NCBI GenBank assembly: GCA_029204225.1 | Contig: CM055114.1 | Span: 17,837,849 to 17,897,848, forward strand | DNA: 60,000 nt | From: Diphasiastrum complanatum | Taxonomy: Eukaryota; Streptophyta; Lycopodiopsida; Lycopodiales; Lycopodiaceae | Direction: 5' to 3' | Shown: piece by piece, positions 12,601-57,028 of the stretch | Position numbering within the stretch: position 1 is the stretch's first letter | How the letters are laid out: each line of letters starts with the position of its first letter | The notes under the pieces: model-generated | Database searches by the model: none | Told to the model about the DNA's origin: nothing | What the model saw: the letters and a program-made list of their open reading frames with translations, nothing else | Program-made: the position numbers and the translations under genes

Positions 12601-13260
12601 TGTCAAGGCAAGTACAATCTTGTTCAAGTCTTGATGGTAGGGAAATCTCTGGTCAGAATGTCCTTATTTCGACCATCAAAATACAAAAACAATAGATATC
12701 TAAAAAAAACTATGAAATTAGTACATGATCTTGGATCGAACTAAGAAAATAGGCACTTTATTGCGTGTTGGCTCCGATCCCTACTTGGAAAAGAACAAAA
12801 ATCATAAAGAGTTTCGACTCCTTTATGCTAGATCTACATGCACTTGCGATCTGGGACAAGAGTCCTTAGACCCCGTCCTTCATGATGCATAGTGTCCGAC
12901 TGCATAAACACCTCCATGTTTTGCACATCGGACCTCAACCTCGCAAAGCATTATGTCCTTAATCACATGACAAGGCTTTTTGATTTAAATGCCTTGGGAG
13001 CAAAACAAAGTTGAAAAGAATAAACTTTACTCGAGACTTACTAGTTAGAAGAAATACCCTAGTGTATTTATTCATAGAAAAGAACTAATAGGTACATTGA
13101 TGAGAAAGATATACACGTCTCCAAGGGGAAGTTTGACAAAACATAAGCTCAAACAAGAGTGAAGCTAGCACTACAACTAAGATTAGTTTAAATTCCAGCA
13201 TTAAAAGAAAAATGCAAAAACTATGATGATGTCAGTGGGACTCTACCAACTGACTGCAGC
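12600..13260. other. Unassigned, possible short LTR 12766-13010
   Basis: TGTTGGCTCC at about 12765 and an imperfect inverse, GGAGCAAAACA, near 13000 could delimit a roughly 245-bp LTR lying upstream of the gag relic on the minus strand. The terminal match is imperfect and no primer site was confirmed. Confidence 0.2.
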
Positions 13261-13263
13261 AAA

Positions 13264-14610
13264 TCAGAAAAGTGAAGAGGTGGTGAGTCGGCTATGGAAG
13301 GGAGATGAGATGAAACAGACCCAACCACCATTGCCCATTATAGGATTGACAAGGCCTGAGCATGTTGCAATGCAATGAAAATACGTTGCATTGTAGGATT
13401 GACAAGGACATTGCAAGACAATGGAAATGCGTTGTTTGAAAGAAGCCACGAGAATATAACTTGGAATACCTTGACCCCGCTGGGAACACATGTGAAAAAA
13501 TTCCTCAAAGCGTCGATGCAAGGTGCCATACTTCTCAACAACAAAAGGAATGAAAGCCTATTCGAGTAGTTTTTTTCTTTCTCTTGTGCTGCCACCCATG
13601 TCGCTTCTCCTGGTGTGAAGGCAGGGCAAGGCAGTAGGACACCACACATGGGATCAACAACAACATCTACCAAAGTACGAAGCCCTCCCTGGAGAGGACA
13701 ATGTCAACACGCCTGTGTGAAGAGTGAGATGCGGCAGAAGGAAGGACATAAGACTGCTCTCTGGGGGACATGAAATCCTCCATCTCAGGCTATAGTGGCT
13801 GTTGCATCTCTGACAACATAACGTGTAACTGTGCGCTCACTTCCAGAAGGAGAGTGGAGGAGGTGGATAACAAGAGCATCAATAGGCTCACCACATATAC
13901 ACCTGGAGAGACCCATGATCGAAGGACTCATGAGGTAGCCCCAAGTGAAGACGAAGAGCTGTGGTGAAGATGACCGAAAACAACCGAAAGGATGGAATAA
14001 CAGGCCAGGTTGACAACCAAGCCCTCGCACCTGGACCTGCACAAGAAAGAAGCCAAACTTGATGCAATGCCGAAGGTGCGTCAGAGAGCATGCTGGAAAG
14101 GGTGAGTTTGTGCACGTGCTCCGGGAGGGTCTCCTGCAAGTGATTTGAGCTGAAAGTGAGAAATTGCTCAAAAGGAGGAAGACATGCTCGAGCAGAGAGG
14201 GGGAGAAACTCTCGCACACGGATGAGGAGGTGCTGAAAAGATAGAGAACCACTATTCAGCCGAGCAATGCAATCCGCCAAATTAAAAGAGGGCAATGGTC
14301 AAAAAGGAACCGAGAAGATAAAGTAGGGGTGACAAGAGCCCAGCTCCCAAGAAAAGCTGAAGGTGCAAAAAAAATCGTAGAAGAAGATCCATTTCTTGAC
14401 ACCTCCACAAGAAATGGGTAACAGAGCTTGATGCCAAGCAGAAATGGTCTCCACACCGTTCAAAGAACAAAGGCCCAAAAGGCAGCCAAAAACATCCATA
14501 ATAGAGCTATCAAAAGAAGAAATAAGTCGCAAAAAGTCCCGAGTAAGGGAAAAAGTCTGTAATAGGTAAGAAGGACGCTGGATGAGGCAAGACGTCAAGA
14601 TGCCGAACGC
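13264..14610 (-). mobile_element. LINE (non-LTR retrotransposon), C-terminal relic
   Basis: Several minus-strand frames together give the region downstream of RT found in a plant LINE group. In order: AWHQALLPIS, FLGSWALVTP, CIARLNSG, PGARAWLST, TTALRLHLGLP, then CGEPID...HLLHSPSGSERT (Cys/His-like motif), and finally a C-terminal tail (about 13670-13300) with FFTCVPSGV and ISIVLQ. Frames shift at least three times. The RT catalytic region is absent, consistent with a decayed copy. It ends less than 800 bp from the helicase start codon. Confidence 0.7.
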
Positions 14611-14899
14611 GATCTAAGTGTTGCCCAGCTGGGGAAGCAAATGTGAATGAGCAACATCCGTACATGTGGGTAAGTGCTCTCTTAGAACAGATCGTAGCTA
14701 TTGCATTGCATCGGTTCTGTTCTACTGAGAGAGAAGAAAAAAACGTTTAGAAAACATGACTTTCGCGTTTTAATTGGGCCATGTGTGCCCAAAACAATGA
14801 CGGGTCAGTTGACAGGATGCTGCCCTCAGGGCGAGTGCATTTTTGGAATGTTCTAGGAAAAGAGAGGAAAGAGCGCGAGAGGGAGCGTGTGGATCGTTC

Positions 14900-15318
14900 G
14901 TATTATCTAGGGTTAGGGTTTTTTTTTGGGTTTTGAGATGAAAGATAGGGATAATGTGAGTTGAGAGAGAGAGACTATTTGTGCCCATTTCCATCTGCAA
15001 GAGGCTTGCTAAATGCCGCTGGATCTTGTAATTCTTGTATATTCACAAGAAGGATTTGGAGCTTTTGAAAGTGAATTAGTTGCCCCGCTTTATATGCTTT
15101 CAAGTCTTTCGGCAGATTCTTCTCCGTAGCGACCTAGTGACATGCTGTAAAATTTCTGCAAAGCTTGTTGCTTATGAAGTGGGTGTCAGATTTTATGTTT
15201 GCTTTTTGAGGTTTTTGCCAGAAGAAAAGCTCCACAGATAGTGGTAGAGAGAGGAAAACAGAAAGTCATCTTTCGGCCATGAAGTTTTAGGGTTTTAGCA
15301 ATTATTTCCTTGTTTACG
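14900..15318 (+). promoter_or_regulatory. Probable promoter and 5' leader of the helicase gene
   Basis: This stretch separates a LINE relic from the start codon. It holds a telo-box-like motif (TTAGGGTTT at 14914-14922 inside TAGGGTTAGGGTTTT), a GA-rich tract (14960-14975) and a second telo-like motif TTTAGGGTTTT at 15286-15296, just upstream of the ATG. Telo-boxes are known in plants to mark promoters of ribosome-biogenesis and translation genes, which would suit a nucleolar helicase. No clear TATA box or transcription start could be placed. Part of this leader (14948-15095) is repeated inside intron 1. Confidence 0.5.
15279..15290 (+). other. Three-codon uORF in the helicase leader
   Basis: ATG AAG TTT TAG ends 28 nt before the main ATG, and its stop lies inside the telo-like motif. 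Other very short upstream frames occur at about 15140 (ATG CTG TAA) and about 15196 (ATG followed by three codons and TGA). Whether they are in the mRNA depends on the unknown transcription start. Such minimal uORFs can lower translation of the main frame; this is inference. Confidence 0.4.
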
Positions 15319-49251
<33,933 letters not shown>

Positions 49252-51500
49252 GTTATTGACATCATCCTCTAAGTGATTTTGTAGTTTTTAAAATAGTAGA
49301 AACTCTTTGATGAGCTGAGATCAATGATAGATCTAGAAATGCTTAATTGTAAGGGGAAATTTGATGTATTCACAAATGTGAAAGGAGGTGAAAGTTGAAC
49401 TCTAGTATGCTCATTTTTTTTCACACGTTATTGATTCAAAATGATTAGTGCTTCAAACTCTGTAGATTGGTGGTTGCACTTGTCAAGCTCTTGGTCTACT
49501 ATGCGCAACACATAAAATACAAGCCTGAGCACCTCAGTGAGTTGACATGGGGTGTCCACTGTCAGCAATGGCATCCTCATAAAAAAAGTGGGCCACCGCT
49601 TTCGTGTTGGCGCCTCTGCCACCCTTTTTGGTGCAGTCTGTTGTGCTTTGGGCCTAACATGTCTCTGCTGTGAGTGTGTTGGCGGCCGATGTCTAACATG
49701 CCCTATGTTGGTATGAGATCGGCCGGGGAGGGGTGTATTTTGTTACGTTGACATCTTGCATATAGGATTTGGCATAATCTTGGACTTGGATACGTGGTGC
49801 TCCAGTACTCGAGATTATTGGTTACGCCTTGTTACATTGAACAAGACCAGAAATGTAATTGATAACCTTGTGACTCGTGAGGACCCACTCACACATCTTA
49901 TGACATGTGGAGCTATTGCATGGGTTAGGATGGCTATTGGCATGGTGTAGAGTATCAATAGTAATGACTTGCATGTATGGTAATACTGTATGCTTGCATG
50001 GGCACATGCACAAGTAAAAGGCCTATTTCCTCTAGGAGAAGCTCGCCCTACTCCTATTCTAGTAATGTGATTTCAATGCCAGGTTCCTCTTTCTATACTT
50101 GCATCCTATCCTATGGCACGGGGGTGATGCTATTGGAGATTGATCAGTAGCTTCTGCATGGTTGGGTGGTTTGGCTCCACTGTTATTCCTTTGTGTGTGT
50201 CTTGTAATGCAGGATCTTGGAGGTGCTTCTCCTTACAGTGTAATAAGAGCAAGGCTTACGAAGATCGAAGGGTTTGGAGCTGTGAAGCTTTTCGTCGACT
50301 CTATGGTAGAGATCAATCCAGTTTTCTCTTCCTGGTGGAGAACAAGCTTCTAAGTGGGTGTCCTCTTAGTACTTCCACTTGCATGTTGCTAAGATCCATC
50401 TGATATTGACTTTCTCCATAGCAATACGGGTGATTGTCGATTTTAGCCATTTTATGACGGCTTTTTCAATTTTTGCTTGATTCTCTCATAATCTACTGTA
50501 ATTTTGAATTTCCAACAAGTGTACCTTCTGTTAGGTGCATGTCGGGATTATGCAAGATTTTGCGGTTCTAGGCTATGTTTTGGTCAAAATTGCTTGTTTT
50601 GAGTTTTTTTGAGTAGAAATGGATAGTAAGAGCTAGTCTAGCAAAATTAGAACAATTCAAGGCTGATACAAGTCGTTTTGAGGTGCTAATGATCAGTAAG
50701 TGGTTGCATAAGGCTTTTATAGTACCCCTAATGTTATCATTTAGGATTAATTAGCATTATTTGGCCATGCATGCGTGCTATCGTAGGGGCCATTATAACT
50801 TATAGTAAATTTGTTTTCTAGTCATGCATGTAGGTGGGCGCACTACAACTAGAATAGGATTTGGTTTTGCTACTTAGAAATACATCTTGGGTGATTAATC
50901 AATATAGGTATTAATTATAGCAATTAGCTTTGTCTTTTGCTATTTGCTTTATGCTTTTTACCTTACACATAGTTTAGAGAAAGTATATATGTAGGCTGGC
51001 GCCCTACCTCATTTGTAATGGGACATAGTTGGAGTACATCTCTCATCATTATTGTTCTCTCTCATGTGTATGACTATTGTCTAACAGCAATAGGAATCTT
51101 GTCTTGGGTTACTTGTATGGGCAAGCTGGTTTTCTAACAAGTCTGCTGTGCCCTCGGTCTAACATGTCTTTACCGTGTGTGTGTCGGCGATCAGGGTCTA
51201 ACATGCCCTGTGGTGGTATGAGATCGGGTGGTGCATCTGCTGATGTCATGGTAGGTGGTGTGTCTCTCCCCACCCATGCTAGGACCTACATCTGGGGGTG
51301 CTAGCAACTAATGATGTTCATGGTCGTGAGGGCTCTGATCGAGTGACAGAAGGCCCAGGTTCCCCTGCACATGGGGCAGGCACCGACGAGTGACTGTCAT
51401 GGGTAGGTGGGGCTGGTGCCCCTCTGTGACTAGGCCCTGCTCCTATATCCCCTCCGCGGCTAGGCCCTACACCTGTATTCCTTGCAAGGCTAGGCCCTGC
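49252..51500. other. Start of intron 5, with dispersed repeat pair and an exon-like ORF
   Basis: Two related blocks at about 49640-49735 and 51150-51235 share CTAACATGTCT, GTCTAACATGCCCT and GGTATGAGATCGG. At 50213-50353 a frame follows an acceptor-like TTGTAATGCAG (see findings). At about 51425-51500 CTAGGCCCTGC/AC recurs three times at a spacing of about 30 bp (minisatellite). About 50990 holds a TATA-like and LTR-like sequence. Confidence 0.4.
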
Positions 51501-51501
51501 A

Positions 51502-51952
51502 TGTTATGTACCATAACGATACGCCCTTCAGTGAAGGCCTCGCAAGGGGCATGACGCAAGTCTAGCGTTATCGACATGTTTGGGTGCGACGCGTCACCAT
51601 CCTAGGTGGTCACGTGTCGCCGGCAGGACCGTGCTTGATGGGACTCACTATGCTATGCCTATATAGTGGTGGGGCTTCCCTCTTTCCATTCGCTCAGTTT
51701 ACCCGGGAGTTGGTGGATGGAGAGCACGTGCATGAGCCAGGATGTATCTCCAAGCCAGGAGATGTGTGCTAGGGAGAGCCGAGTGCGATGGCTGGTGGTA
51801 TGGGACGCCAGTTATCGTAGGAGGCTCAACTGGGCATGACTATGTGGGTGGGTCGGTTGTGACCCTATGGATGGGCGTATACGGTGCGTTGTCATTGGTA
51901 TGGGGTGTGTGGAACCCTTCAAGGCAGTCGAAGATCTTAGGGAGTTGTAACA
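51502..51952 (+). repeat. 5' LTR of the outer gypsy element
   Basis: 451 bp, TGTTATGTACC to GGAGTTGTAACA. A TATA motif (CCTATATAGTGG) is at about 51657. It is homologous, in reverse, to the LTRs at 52653-53121 and 58575-59028 but clearly more diverged from them than they are from each other. The intact TG start shows that the TA starts of the inner LTRs are derived. Confidence 0.88.
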
Positions 51953-52575
51953 GTTGGTATGAGAGCAGTCGACTCTCTTAAAGGTGCACAAGTTCCCTTA
52001 TTCGCATTTGCGGTTTGGTATTCCCTTTAATGGAATGTGGTTGTTTGATTTTTAACCTTTGTTCAAGTTTATTTTGGATAAAGGTTGGCATGTGATTGTA
52101 GGCTTGTCTTCTTTTAAACAGGTTATTCACTATGGTTTTCCTTTTTTTATTCAAACCTTAAGCTTCTGGTTTGTATAAGAAAGTTGAAGTTCAGTTTAAA
52201 GTTTTTTCCTACTAACTTTAAACTTTGAAAACTTATTAGTTTGGTTGTTAAAGCATCCTTTTAAACCTTTTGAAGTTTAAGAATGGCTATGCTTTTTATG
52301 AAACCTTCTTATAAACCTTTGTTTTATTAAAAAAAAATCTCATGGTTATTAAAAAAAGGGGGGGAGGCTTGGAGGCTTGGAAGCCTCTGGCTCGAAATAA
52401 CTGTAAAACTTGCGGACCTGTCCACCTCCACCTCGAAGTAGGTGCTTGTACCTGTTGGTACCTATCTCAATCCGATGGGAAGGGGGTGTGATTTTGAGCT
52501 TGGTGGTCCGCAGGTAGACCGCTACCTCCAGCGCAGGCTGCATGCGCAGACGTGTCTGTTGCTTCAGTGTATGCA

Positions 52576-52599
52576 GGGGGGGGGGGGGGGGGGGGGGGG
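52576..52599 (+). repeat. Poly-G tract (24 G)
   Basis: An uninterrupted run of 24 G in the leader of the outer gypsy element, 53 bp before the inner insertion. Length may be inexact because homopolymers are error-prone in sequencing. Confidence 0.9.
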
Positions 52600-52652
52600 C
52601 AGGTAGTATCCTCTCCTGGTTCTTAGTTGTTTGATTTGACAGGCAGGGGGAG

Positions 52653-53121
52653 TGTTGCAACTCCCTAGGATCATCGACTGCCTTGAAGGTTCCGCACACC
52701 CCATACCAGTGACGACGCACCGTAACCGCCCAACCGTAGGGTCACAACCGACCCACCCCCATGCCCTGGAGCAATCGACACAATCATGCCCGGTCAAGCC
52801 TCCTACGATAATTGGCGTCCCATACCACCAGCCATCGCACTTGGCTCTCCCTAGCACACATCTCCTGGCTTGGAGATACATCCTGGCTCATGCACGTGCT
52901 CTCCATCCACCAACTCCCGGGTAGACTGAGTGAATGGAAAGAGGGAAACCCCACCACTATATGGGCATAGCACAGTGGGTCCCATCAAGCACGGTCCTGT
53001 CGGCGACACGTGACCACCTAGGATGGTGACGCGTGGCACCTAAACATGTCGATAACTCCAGTTTTGCGTCATGCTCCTTGCGAGGCCGTCACTGAAGGGC
53101 GTACCGTTATGGTACATAATA
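52653..53121 (-). repeat. 3' LTR of the inner gypsy element
   Basis: 469 bp, on the minus strand TATTATGTACC...GTTGCAACA. It differs from the 5' LTR by roughly a dozen substitutions and one 14-15-bp insertion (GTAGGGTCACAACC near 52736). A TATA motif is on the minus strand at about 52957 (CCATATAGTGG). Confidence 0.92.
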
Positions 53122-53192
53122 TTCCCCCCCCATAAAAACTTCCTTCTATGGGAAAAACCAGGGAATCTAAGTCTTAAATCATCCTCCTTCTC

Positions 53193-54560
53193 TTAGGTGT
53201 CCTCATCATCTGACTTACGTTTCCAACGGATCAGATGTTCAGAAATCAAACGATTTCTCAGCTGATGTCGTCTAGTATCCATGATCCTTTCCGGTTCATG
53301 GGGTACAAAAGCAGTCAAATCCTCCAATAGCACTAGATCGTCTGTGGGAATCAGGTCATCTTTCCCACCAAGTTGTTCATTTAAACGATTGACATGGAAT
53401 ACAGGATGAACCTTAGTTCCAACAGGGAGTTCTAGTCTATAAGCAGCCTTACCAATCTTGTTAAGCACTTTGAAAGGACCGCTAAAACGTGGAGATAACT
53501 TCGGACATTTCCCCGTTCGAAGTGTCTTAGAGTCCTTAGGGATTCTAAGATACACCCAATCACCGATCTCAAACTCTCAAGGAGTGCGACTTCGGTTGGC
53601 ATAGAACTGGGCTCTATCCTGAGCCGATCTAATGCTTTCCCTAGCCACCTGCAACATTTCCTGCATATCATGCAAGAAATCTGTTGCAGCTTGAACCTTG
53701 AGACCTTTGAGTCCAACGGAGATAGGGGAACGAGGCTGAAAGCCGTACAAGAGCATAAAAGGACTAAAACCAGTGGCAGAATGCTTCATATTATTGTATG
53801 CGACTCAACCATTGGGAGATACTTTTCCCAGTCTGTTTGTCGCCTGGAAACATATGCGCGAAGCATATCTTCCATCGACTGGTTGACACGTTCGGTCTGA
53901 CCATCGGTTTCTGGGTGATCCGTAGACGATAGACTTAAGGTAGTTTCCAGTCTTTCAAAGACCGCTTGCCAGAACTTGCCAGTGAACTTGGAATCACGAT
54001 CACTAACAATATCGTTCAGCAATCCATACAACCTGAACAACTTTTCAATGAAAAGTTGAGCAAGTTCAAAAGCTTTGACAATAGTTTTTGTTGGAATAAA
54101 CTGTGCCATCGTGACCCTTCCCTGACTTAGGAAGTTTGACCACAAAATCCATGGAAATACTTTCCCATTTCTTGCTGGGAATTTCCAATGGATGCAACAG
54201 ACCAGCTGCTTTGAGTCTTTTCGCTTTATTTACTTGGCATTGTTCACATTTTTGAACGTATGCCTCGACATGACCCTTCATTTTTGGCCAATAAAATTCT
54301 CTCTTTACAAGGTCAAGCGTCCTCTGTATACCAGGGTGTCCCGCGCTGGGGCTATCGTGGCACTCGTGCAGGATAGTCCACGATATCTGGCACACAGACT
54401 TTTCCTCTACGGAAAAGCAAACCATTTCGAATGGAATAATCATCAAGTATCTTTCCTTTGCGAGATTTCTTGGAATCCTGCTTTCCAAGATTGTCTCTCC
54501 TTAAAGAGCTTCCTGCCAGGACATCTTGCCAAATATGACCGAAAAACTCATTGGTCCGAC
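53193..54560 (-). pseudogene. Integrase with chromodomain-like tail of the inner gypsy element
   Basis: HHCC zinc region (HDSPSAGHPGIQR, CEQCQVNK), catalytic core in two frames (SISMDFVVKLPKSGKGHD; IVSDRDSKFTGKFWQ; STDHPETDGQTERVN), then GFSPFMLLYGFQPRSP. A C-terminal part has GPFKVLNKIGKAAYRLELP, HPVFHVNRL, PERIMDTRRH and HLIRWKRK, resembling a chromodomain cut short. At least two frameshifts. Confidence 0.85.
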
Positions 54561-54599
54561 AAAGATCTCGCAGAGAAAGATACAACTCAGATTGGAACT

Positions 54600-55445
54600 C
54601 AGCAAAGCATAACTGATTAACTTCTCCAATCCAGCTCAAAGCATCAGCGACACAATTCGACGTACCTCGACGGTACTTAATGTCGAATTCGAACTCTTGA
54701 ATGAGTTCCGACCAGCGGGCCTTACGACCCCTAAGGTCTGAGGCATCACAGATATACTTAAGAGATTCATGATCTGTCATTACCATGAATTTGGATCCGT
54801 ATAAATAATGTCTCCAAATCTTTAACGCATGGATGATAGCAAATAGTTCCTTCTCATAAGTAGATTACCTACTTTGAGCTGGGTCCAATTTCTTGCTCTC
54901 GAAAGCCACAGGTCTACCATCTTGGTAAAGGACTGCACCTACTGCATAGTTACTAGCGTCTGTTTCCACTAAGAAAGATCCGCTAGGGTCCACTATGTGT
55001 AAGATAGGGGCTGTAGACACCAACATCTTCAAAGCTTCAAAGCTTTGATTAAGTTCATCAGTCCAAACAACAGGAGGACTGATCTTCGAACGCCTTCGGC
55101 CTTTTTCTTATTACCCTTTTTAGTTTTCCTTTTGGCTTTCTTCACTCCCTTAAGAAGATTCGTTAGAGGCAATGCAACTAAGGCATAGTCTTTAATGAAT
55201 TTATGGAAAAATATTGTGAAGCCTAAAAAAGATTTTACTTTCCTAATGGTTTTCAGGATAGGCCAGTCACGAACTTTCTGGACCTTATCGTAGTCGATCT
55301 CAAGACCTCGATCAGAAACGATATGTTCCAAATACTTGAGTCGAGTTTGAAAAAACTCACATTTAGACTCCTTTGCATAAAGCTTTGCCTGCCTTAGATT
55401 ATCTAAGACTGTACGCAAATGCGCTTCGTGCTCCTCAAGAGTTTT
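54600..55445 (-). pseudogene. Residual RT thumb and RNase H of the inner gypsy element
   Basis: Begins abruptly at LIYSKTLEEHEAHLRTVL, immediately after the position of the catalytic YLDD. It continues KLYAKESKCEFF, VKSFLGFTIFFHKFIKDYA and, after a Lys-rich insertion, RNase H (MTDHESLKYICDA, RKARWSELIQEFEFDIKYRR, VADALSW). RT fingers and palm are absent. Confidence 0.85.
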
Positions 55446-55453
55446 ACTGTAGA

Positions 55454-56030
55454 TCAGGAAGATTCTAAATTATCATCAGTAAAAGACAAAGCTTTAGGAA
55501 AAGTCGATACATCAACATTAACATTATGAGTACTAAAAGTATCTATGTAAGATTCATCTTTCAGATAACATAAATACGAAAAATACTCAGAATTTAAAAT
55601 ACATTGATTCACTTCATGAGTAGTTACAAAAGGTAGATCAGGCTCATCGCCTTTAAGACAAACCCATGAGTCATTATGCAAGAAAGAAATACAATGAGAT
55701 ACATAGTCTTTCTTTAAGGAAAACCACTCTTTTCCTAGGATTACATCCACCTTATCTAGATTCATGACATGAAAAGACAAATTATCTACACAGTCTTGAA
55801 TCTTCAACGGCACGTGGGGGACAAAGTGGTCCCAGCCTTGCTGCTCCCCACCAGCTGCCATCCTAACCACATACTTGTGGTCACTTGGTGCGGTTGCTAG
55901 CTGCAGCTTCTGCACCAACTTAGCATTAATAAAATTATGCGTAGAATCGTCGTCAAAAAGAATACTCACAGGTTGGCTGCCTACGAACCCACTCATGCGA
56001 ATGAGGTCGTGAGGTCCAAACACCGCAGTA
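55454..56030 (-). pseudogene. Protease region of the inner gypsy element
   Basis: Reads FGPHDLIRMSGFVGSQPV then FDDDSTHNFIN, the aspartic protease site where the usual DSG/DDG is DDD, followed by DVILGKEWF. The frame ends NLESS at the deletion point about 55455. Confidence 0.8.
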
Positions 56031-56049
56031 TCAAAATAACAATTTATAC

Positions 56050-57028
56050 AAACAGTTTCATCTTTAGAAGATACATCAATGCAAGAAATAGAAGAATTAC
56101 CTGGTGCCTTAAAAGAGTGGCCACCCTTCTTCCGCCTCTTCGGCAGTCCTTGGAAAGGTGCCTCTTCTCCATGCAGGAGAAACACAGTCCGTCGCTTTTG
56201 GCCTTGTCGAAGTCCGCTCTCTCCAACCGAGGGCGCTTCTTTTTCTTCCCCAAAGGAGAAGCTTCGCCGACCATGCGCTCCTTGCCCTTTTTGAAAGAAG
56301 GACCGGAGAGGATTTGTCTTTGGCTTCGGGCTTTGGTTGCTCTTTGTGGGTTATCGTGTACGTATCGTCAAAAATCCGAGCGAAACGCACAGCATCCTCT
56401 AGGGATTGTGGCTGATTACGGCGGCGTACCTCCAACTGATATTCCCTGGGGAAGCCCAAGATGAAATGCAGCTTAAGGAGTACCCTGTCTATGTGGTTAA
56501 AAAACCGCGAAGCAGCGTCTTGGAAGTCTTGTAAGTAGACGTCCAAGGGCTTCGTCCCCATTTACAATGTAGCAAATCGACGATAATATTCAAAATCGTC
56601 TAGGATAGGCATAAAGGTAGCCTTAAAGGCTACCTGGAAATCATCCCATGTGGTTGGGACTGTAGCTCGGTCTTTAAGGTCCTGCCACCAAGAATACGCC
56701 TTACCGCGTAAAACCATGATGGCCGTTGAAATACGTGAGCTATCTGGTAGATCGTGCATGGAGAAATGCGACGTCCATCGATCTAACCAAGCTAACACCA
56801 CATCTTGGTGTCTGTCCTTTTTCTGTCCGGTAAAAAATTCCGGAGTAAACATCGGGTTTAGGAGAGCTTGTCGAGACTGGGATATAGCCCGGATCTCGGC
56901 CTCCGCCCGTTCATGCTTTGAACGGATGTCCACAATTTGTTGCTGTAACAATTTATGGTACGCGTCATGTTCTCCATATCAGTCCCGACGGGACTTGGAG
57001 CTCTGATCTCATCCGTAGGGGTGTCCAT
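56050..57028 (-). pseudogene. gag of the inner gypsy element
   Basis: Starts MDTPTDEIRAP and, after a frameshift near 56950, continues LQQQIVDIRSKHERAEAEI (a short coiled-coil-like stretch). The capsid part follows with FTGQKKDRHQDVVLAWLDRW, AYSWWQDLK and W.DF..AF...F, then LEVRRRNQPQSLEDAVRFA. It ends with a basic linker and the CCHC zinc knuckle. A stop at about 56562 and a frame change at about 56270 break it. In intact elements this protein forms the virus-like particle. Confidence 0.85.

Noticed and set aside
51077-52924. Plus- and minus-strand frames within the gypsy LTRs as genes
   Set aside because: The same frames recur in every LTR copy and only reflect the LTR sequence.
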